From: a virus
IMG/VR virus record: IMGVR_UViG_3300022200_005722
Span: 1 to 23,439 of that record
DNA: 23,439 nucleotides
Reading direction: 5' to 3' (one strand)
Both the position numbers and the translations under genes were made by a program. Of the stretch, positions 20,303-23,439 are shown piece after piece. A model generated the notes under the pieces. The model did not search any database. It saw only the letters and a list, made by a program, of their open reading frames with translations, and was not told the DNA's origin. Within the stretch, counting starts at the first letter, position 1. Each line of letters starts with the position of its first letter.

Positions 20303-20499
20303 CCTCGATCCCGCTGGAGTGCGTCCACTGCCTGCGCAGGGGTGAAGCCCTCGTGGACATCGACAAGATGGACATCACCAAGCCCGAGGAGGCGCTTGCC
20401 GGCGCCATGCCTCGTGGGTGGTCGCTGGTCACGGTGTCCAGTCCCGTGGGCGCTCGGGTCAAGGTGGCGTGTCCATCGTGCAGCGTGGGGGTTCACTGA
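20299..20499 (+). CDS. small zinc-ribbon-like protein, 66 aa
   Basis: ATG 20299 overlaps the preceding stop by four bases. The 66-residue product has CVHC (residues 8-11) and CPSC (59-62) near its two ends, the spacing of a zinc ribbon with a long insert (RGEALVDIDKMDITKPEEAL). Metal binding is inferred from the CxxC pairs. Its neighbours are tail assembly genes, and the role is unknown. The next gene starts at the base after its stop. Confidence 0.65.
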   Translation: MTSIPLECVHCLRRGEALVDIDKMDITKPEEALAGAMPRGWSLVTVSSPVGARVKVACPSCSVGVH

Positions 20500-20952
20500 G
20501 TGGGCATCCGCGTACCGATCCGGCTGCGGTCCGTTGAGGACTACATCGTGCAGGCTCATGGCTCGTTTCGGCAGCTCACGCTGGCCGAGCGGCAGGTCCT
20601 GCGTCGGTGGGCGGATCACATCGTGGACCTCATCCAGGCCAACTGGCCGGTAGACACGGGGCTGAGCCGAGACGGCTACTTCGCCACCATTCAGGCCAGC
20701 CGCAGGCCGCTCCAGATCATCATCCAGGACGACGTGGGCTATGTGCAGTGGGTGCGTCGCAAGGGGGAGAAGCAGGCGGGCCTTGACTTCCTTTGGCGTC
20801 GCCTCATCCCCCAGATCATCCGGCAGGTCTCCCCAGCCCTGCTCGCCGACATGAAGACCGCCATCGACAAGACGGAGGCCGAGTTGAAGCGCCAGCAGCA
20901 GGGCCCCGGCGTTCAGGGCTTCCTGCGCCTGTTTGGGGTGACCAATGGCTGA
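20500..20952 (+). CDS. HK97 gp10-like tail protein, copy 1
   Basis: GTG 20500 directly follows the previous stop. The 150-residue product shows the HK97 gp10-like pattern of a tail-completion or head-tail joining protein: helix LTLAERQVLRRWADHIVDLI (26-45), NWPVDTGLSRDGYFATIQ (48-65), a strand PLQIIIQDDVGYVQWVRRKG (70-89) and helix LWRRLIPQIIRQVSPALLADM (98-118), then a charged tail. The VDTG-LS-S/D region with a later YAxyvEfG-like segment is typical of this family. The next gene is a diverged copy. It overlaps that gene by 8 bases. Confidence 0.65.
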   Translation: MGIRVPIRLRSVEDYIVQAHGSFRQLTLAERQVLRRWADHIVDLIQANWPVDTGLSRDGYFATIQASRRPLQIIIQDDVGYVQWVRRKGEKQAGLDFLWRRLIPQIIRQVSPALLADMKTAIDKTEAELKRQQQGPGVQGFLRLFGVTNG

Positions 20953-21415
20953 CGTGAAGATCACCACCACCACGCCCAGCACCAAGACGCTCGGTCGCAG
21001 GCTGTCTCAGGCTGAGCGGGCTGTGCTCAAGAAGTGGGCGAGGCGCTTCCGTGAGGGCTTTCAGAACCCGTGGGTGGGCTGGAAGTACGAGGGCCGACCG
21101 GCTGACGCCCCTCGGCTGGTCTCCTACGATGCGTGGACGGAGCGCATCGACAGCACGATGAGAGGCCCGCGCATCACCATCCTCAACGAGGCGCGAGGCT
21201 GGCGCAGCGGCAAGCCCTACGTGGGCTACGTCCGCAGGAGCAAGAACTCCCCGCGCGAGGTGCAGCGCCTCACCGACCATGTGAACAGGCAGCTGCTTCC
21301 TCAGTTCGTCGCGGAGTTGACCCGCGAGATCATGAACGGCCTGACCAAGCCTGGCCCCAGTCGGCCGATCCGAGACGGCGACACCGGCACCGAGACGCTG
21401 GACCTGGAGATCTGA
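20945..21415 (+). CDS. HK97 gp10-like tail protein, copy 2
   Basis: ATG 20945 starts a 156-residue protein that aligns with the preceding one. LSQAERAVLKKWARRFREGF matches LTLAERQVLRRWADHIVDLI. GPRITILNEARGW with YVGYVRRSKN matches PLQIIIQDDVGYVQWVRRKG. LLPQFVAELTREIMNGL matches LIPQIIRQVSPALLADM. The tail is Gly/Thr/Asp-rich. A tandem duplication followed by divergence is the simplest explanation; the two may form hetero-oligomers or have split tail-completion tasks. The stop TGA 21413-21415 shares one base with the tape measure ATG. Confidence 0.65.
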   Translation: MADVKITTTTPSTKTLGRRLSQAERAVLKKWARRFREGFQNPWVGWKYEGRPADAPRLVSYDAWTERIDSTMRGPRITILNEARGWRSGKPYVGYVRRSKNSPREVQRLTDHVNRQLLPQFVAELTREIMNGLTKPGPSRPIRDGDTGTETLDLEI

Positions 21416-23439
21416 TGGCCGACCAAGAAGTAAAGATCAGCTACACCGCGGACACCACCGACCTTGAGAAGGGTGTAGAGCGCGCCCAGAAGGCCACTGC
21501 GGATCTCGGCAAGTCCTCGCGCGAGACTGCGAAGGAACTCGACAAGCAGGAGAAGGAGACCCGGGACGTAGCGAAGGAGTCCAAGGCTGCGGCTGACGCC
21601 ATGAAGAAGACGGCGGCGGCAGGCTCGGCGCTGGCTGCTGCTGTGGCTGTGGCTGCCAAGGCGACGTTTGAGCTGGCCAACGCTGCCAGCGTCATGGTCG
21701 ACGACATGAACATCCTGAGCCGAAGGGTGGGCCTCTCCCAGGAGACGCTGCTTGCTCTCGGTGATGCGGCCAGCCGTGGCGGCTCGGGCCTCGAGCAGAT
21801 GGAAGCCGGGCTCGCTGCCTTCGTGCTGCGGGCGGGTGAGGCTCATCGTCTGGGCGGCGCTTCGGCCAAGGTCTTCGAGGACTTCGGGATCTCCATCGAG
21901 GACAGCAGCGGCAACCTGCGCGACATGGACGCCATCCTCGCGGACACGCTCGACGCTATCGGCAACCTGGACAGCGAGACGGAGCAGGCGGCGGCGGCGG
22001 CGGCGCTGTTCGGAGCTCGCGGTTCTGAGATCGCGGCGGCGCTGGGCAACAGCAGCGAAGCCCTCACCGAGGGACGCATTCGTACCGCGGAACTCTCGGC
22101 CGCCTTCGACAACGCCCAGGGCGCCTCTGCCGAGATGGACCTGGCGATGCAGGACCTCAAGATCGCTACGGACCAGGCAACACTCGCCTTCGGTGCAGGC
22201 CTAACGCCCGAGGTGGCTGAGACAATCAGCCTGATGTCTCAGCTCATTGTGACGCTGGCTGAGGCCTCCAAGGAGGTGACGGGTATCACCAAGGCGTTCG
22301 GCCAGTTCACCGGCCTGGGCCAGATCGAGGAAGCCCGCAAGGCGGCGGTCACCCTGGCTTCGGCGCTGGAAGATGACGCGGACGCCATGGCTGGATTCGC
22401 AGCCGAGATCGATGCCGCTGGCGATGAGTTGGACACGCTGTCCGAGGTTGCCGAGGGGGTCAAGGCCGTCAGAAAGGAGTTCAAGAAGGCCGACGCTGAG
22501 AAGGCCATCCGCGAGCAGGAAAAGGCCCTCAAGGACCAGGCGGCAGCCGCTGAGAAACTCCAGGACATCATCGACAAGACCAGCGACCCGCACAAGCAGA
22601 TCGTGCAGGAGTTGGAGAAGCAGCTCGAGCTCATCGACGAACTCGAGGCGAGGACCGGCGACGTTCAGCAGGCCGACGCCGCCCGCGCTGCGGCCCTGCG
22701 GCAGTTCACCGAGGAGCAGGCTGCCCTTGAGGCCAAGGCGGCCGAGGAGAGCGAGAAGGCCGCCCAGGAAGAGCTCGACCGGATGCTCGAGGACCTCAAG
22801 CTCATCCGTGAGGCCAACCAGGCCAACATCGACGCCCGTCGAGAGGCCGAGATGCTGGCTCAGGAGGAGGCTGCACAGCGGAACGCGGACTTCCAGACGG
22901 CGACCATCTCGGCAGCGCAGGACACGCTGGCGGCGATCTCCATGCTGGCGCAGGCCGCCCAGGACGAGCGCCTCGCCAACGCTGAGGCCTTGCAGATGGA
23001 GCTCGACCGGCTCGCTGAAGAGGGCATGTCTCAGTTCCGCGCGGACATCAATGAGCGCACGGATCTCAGTCGCGAGGAGAAGAAGCAGGCCATCAAGGCT
23101 GAGCGGGAGCGACTGAGCGAGGAGAAGAAGGTGCTCCGCGAGCGCATCAAGGCTGAGAAGAAGGCCGCGCGTGAGGCCTTCATCGCCAACAAGATCGCCG
23201 CCCTCCTCCAGATCACGGTCAACACGGCGGTGGCCATCACGCAGGCCGTCGCTCAGTTGGGCCCGATTGCTGGCGCTATCGCTGGCGTCGGTATCGGCAT
23301 CCTCGGCGCCGTACAGGCGGGCATCGTGGCCCGTCAGCAGCCCACGTTTCACCAGGGCGGCATCGTGACCGCTGACCTGCTGCCAGGCGAGGCGGTGCTG
23401 GATCGGTCGACCACGGAGCGGCTGGGCGCCGAGGGCATC
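21415..23439 (+). CDS. tape measure protein (partial, runs off the right edge)
   Basis: The frame is open from ATG 21415 to the window end (675 codons without a stop). The N-terminus (ISYTADTTDLEKGVERAQKA) matches the start of many tape measure proteins. A hydrophobic segment (SALAAAVAVAAKATFELANA, about 63-82) is followed by MNILSRRVGLSQETLLAL and AALFGARGSEIAAAL, then very long coiled-coil-rich charged helices (about 300-590). A second hydrophobic Gly-rich region (about 620-640, AGAIAGVGIGILGAVQAG) precedes FHQGGIV and PGEAVLDRSTTERLG, the common C-terminal tape measure signature. Nearness of that signature suggests the true end is close. It sets tail length and passes through the host envelope during DNA entry. 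Confidence 0.9.
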   Translation, partial: MADQEVKISYTADTTDLEKGVERAQKATADLGKSSRETAKELDKQEKETRDVAKESKAAADAMKKTAAAGSALAAAVAVAAKATFELANAASVMVDDMNILSRRVGLSQETLLALGDAASRGGSGLEQMEAGLAAFVLRAGEAHRLGGASAKVFEDFGISIEDSSGNLRDMDAILADTLDAIGNLDSETEQAAAAAALFGARGSEIAAALGNSSEALTEGRIRTAELSAAFDNAQGASAEMDLAMQDLKIATDQATLAFGAGLTPEVAETISLMSQLIVTLAEASKEVTGITKAFGQFTGLGQIEEARKAAVTLASALEDDADAMAGFAAEIDAAGDELDTLSEVAEGVKAVRKEFKKADAEKAIREQEKALKDQAAAAEKLQDIIDKTSDPHKQIVQELEKQLELIDELEARTGDVQQADAARAAALRQFTEEQAALEAKAAEESEKAAQEELDRMLEDLKLIREANQANIDARREAEMLAQEEAAQRNADFQTATISAAQDTLAAISMLAQAAQDERLANAEALQMELDRLAEEGMSQFRADINERTDLSREEKKQAIKAERERLSEEKKVLRERIKAEKKAAREAFIANKIAALLQITVNTAVAITQAVAQLGPIAGAIAGVGIGILGAVQAGIVARQQPTFHQGGIVTADLLPGEAVLDRSTTERLGAEGI

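Noticed and set aside
22201-23352. 383-codon - strand ORF opposite the tape measure gene
   Set aside because: The + frame is open for 675 codons with tape measure features; the antisense Leu/Gly/Val-rich product is a codon-bias shadow.

Overview
The window is a 23.4 kb piece of a tailed double-stranded DNA phage (Caudoviricetes) or of a prophage. It is GC-rich with strongly GC-ending codons. Nearly all genes lie on the + strand, and many overlap by 4 bases (ATGA or GTGA) or 8 bases, which indicates translational coupling. A tail-tube-like protein, an HK97 gp10-like pair and a long tape measure, with no sheath or baseplate genes in view, favour a siphovirus. The host cannot be named from this sequence; a high-GC bacterium is likely.

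Layout. (1) 1-1987: small early genes, including an N6-adenine DNA methyltransferase and a 121-residue protein that looks like a sigma-region-4 helix-turn-helix joined to an RNA polymerase alpha C-terminal domain. (2) 1988-5767: replication. A promoter and a folded RNA leader precede a replication-initiator-like gene. Inside that gene lies an array of nine C(G/A)GACC repeats on an exact 11-bp lattice, followed by an AT-rich purine tract, which I read as the phage origin. A DnaB-type helicase and a protein with a primase-like zinc motif follow. (3) 5764-8449: small genes, a candidate small terminase subunit, and the large terminase. (4) 8504-13524: portal, scaffold-like protein, major capsid protein and small head genes. 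(5) 13624-18405: a fibre or decoration-like protein, a sulfotransferase-like protein, two connector or tail-completion candidates, an inverted HNH-AP2 homing endonuclease, and a tail-tube-like protein with a neighbour. (6) 18406-18972: a leftward two-gene cassette (a ribbon-helix-helix regulator and a small protein) with its own promoter and terminator. (7) 18973-23439: tail assembly genes with a probable -1 frameshift, two tandem gp10-like paralogs, and the start of the tape measure protein, which runs off the right edge.

The strongest non-coding signals are the 11-bp-phased repeats inside the initiator gene and the upstream leader, whose 5' strand can pair either with an internal segment or, over 8 perfect base pairs, with the ribosome binding site of that gene. 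Together they suggest that translation of the initiator is regulated directly upstream of the DNA it probably binds. No tRNA, CRISPR array, integrase or lysis gene was seen in this window.
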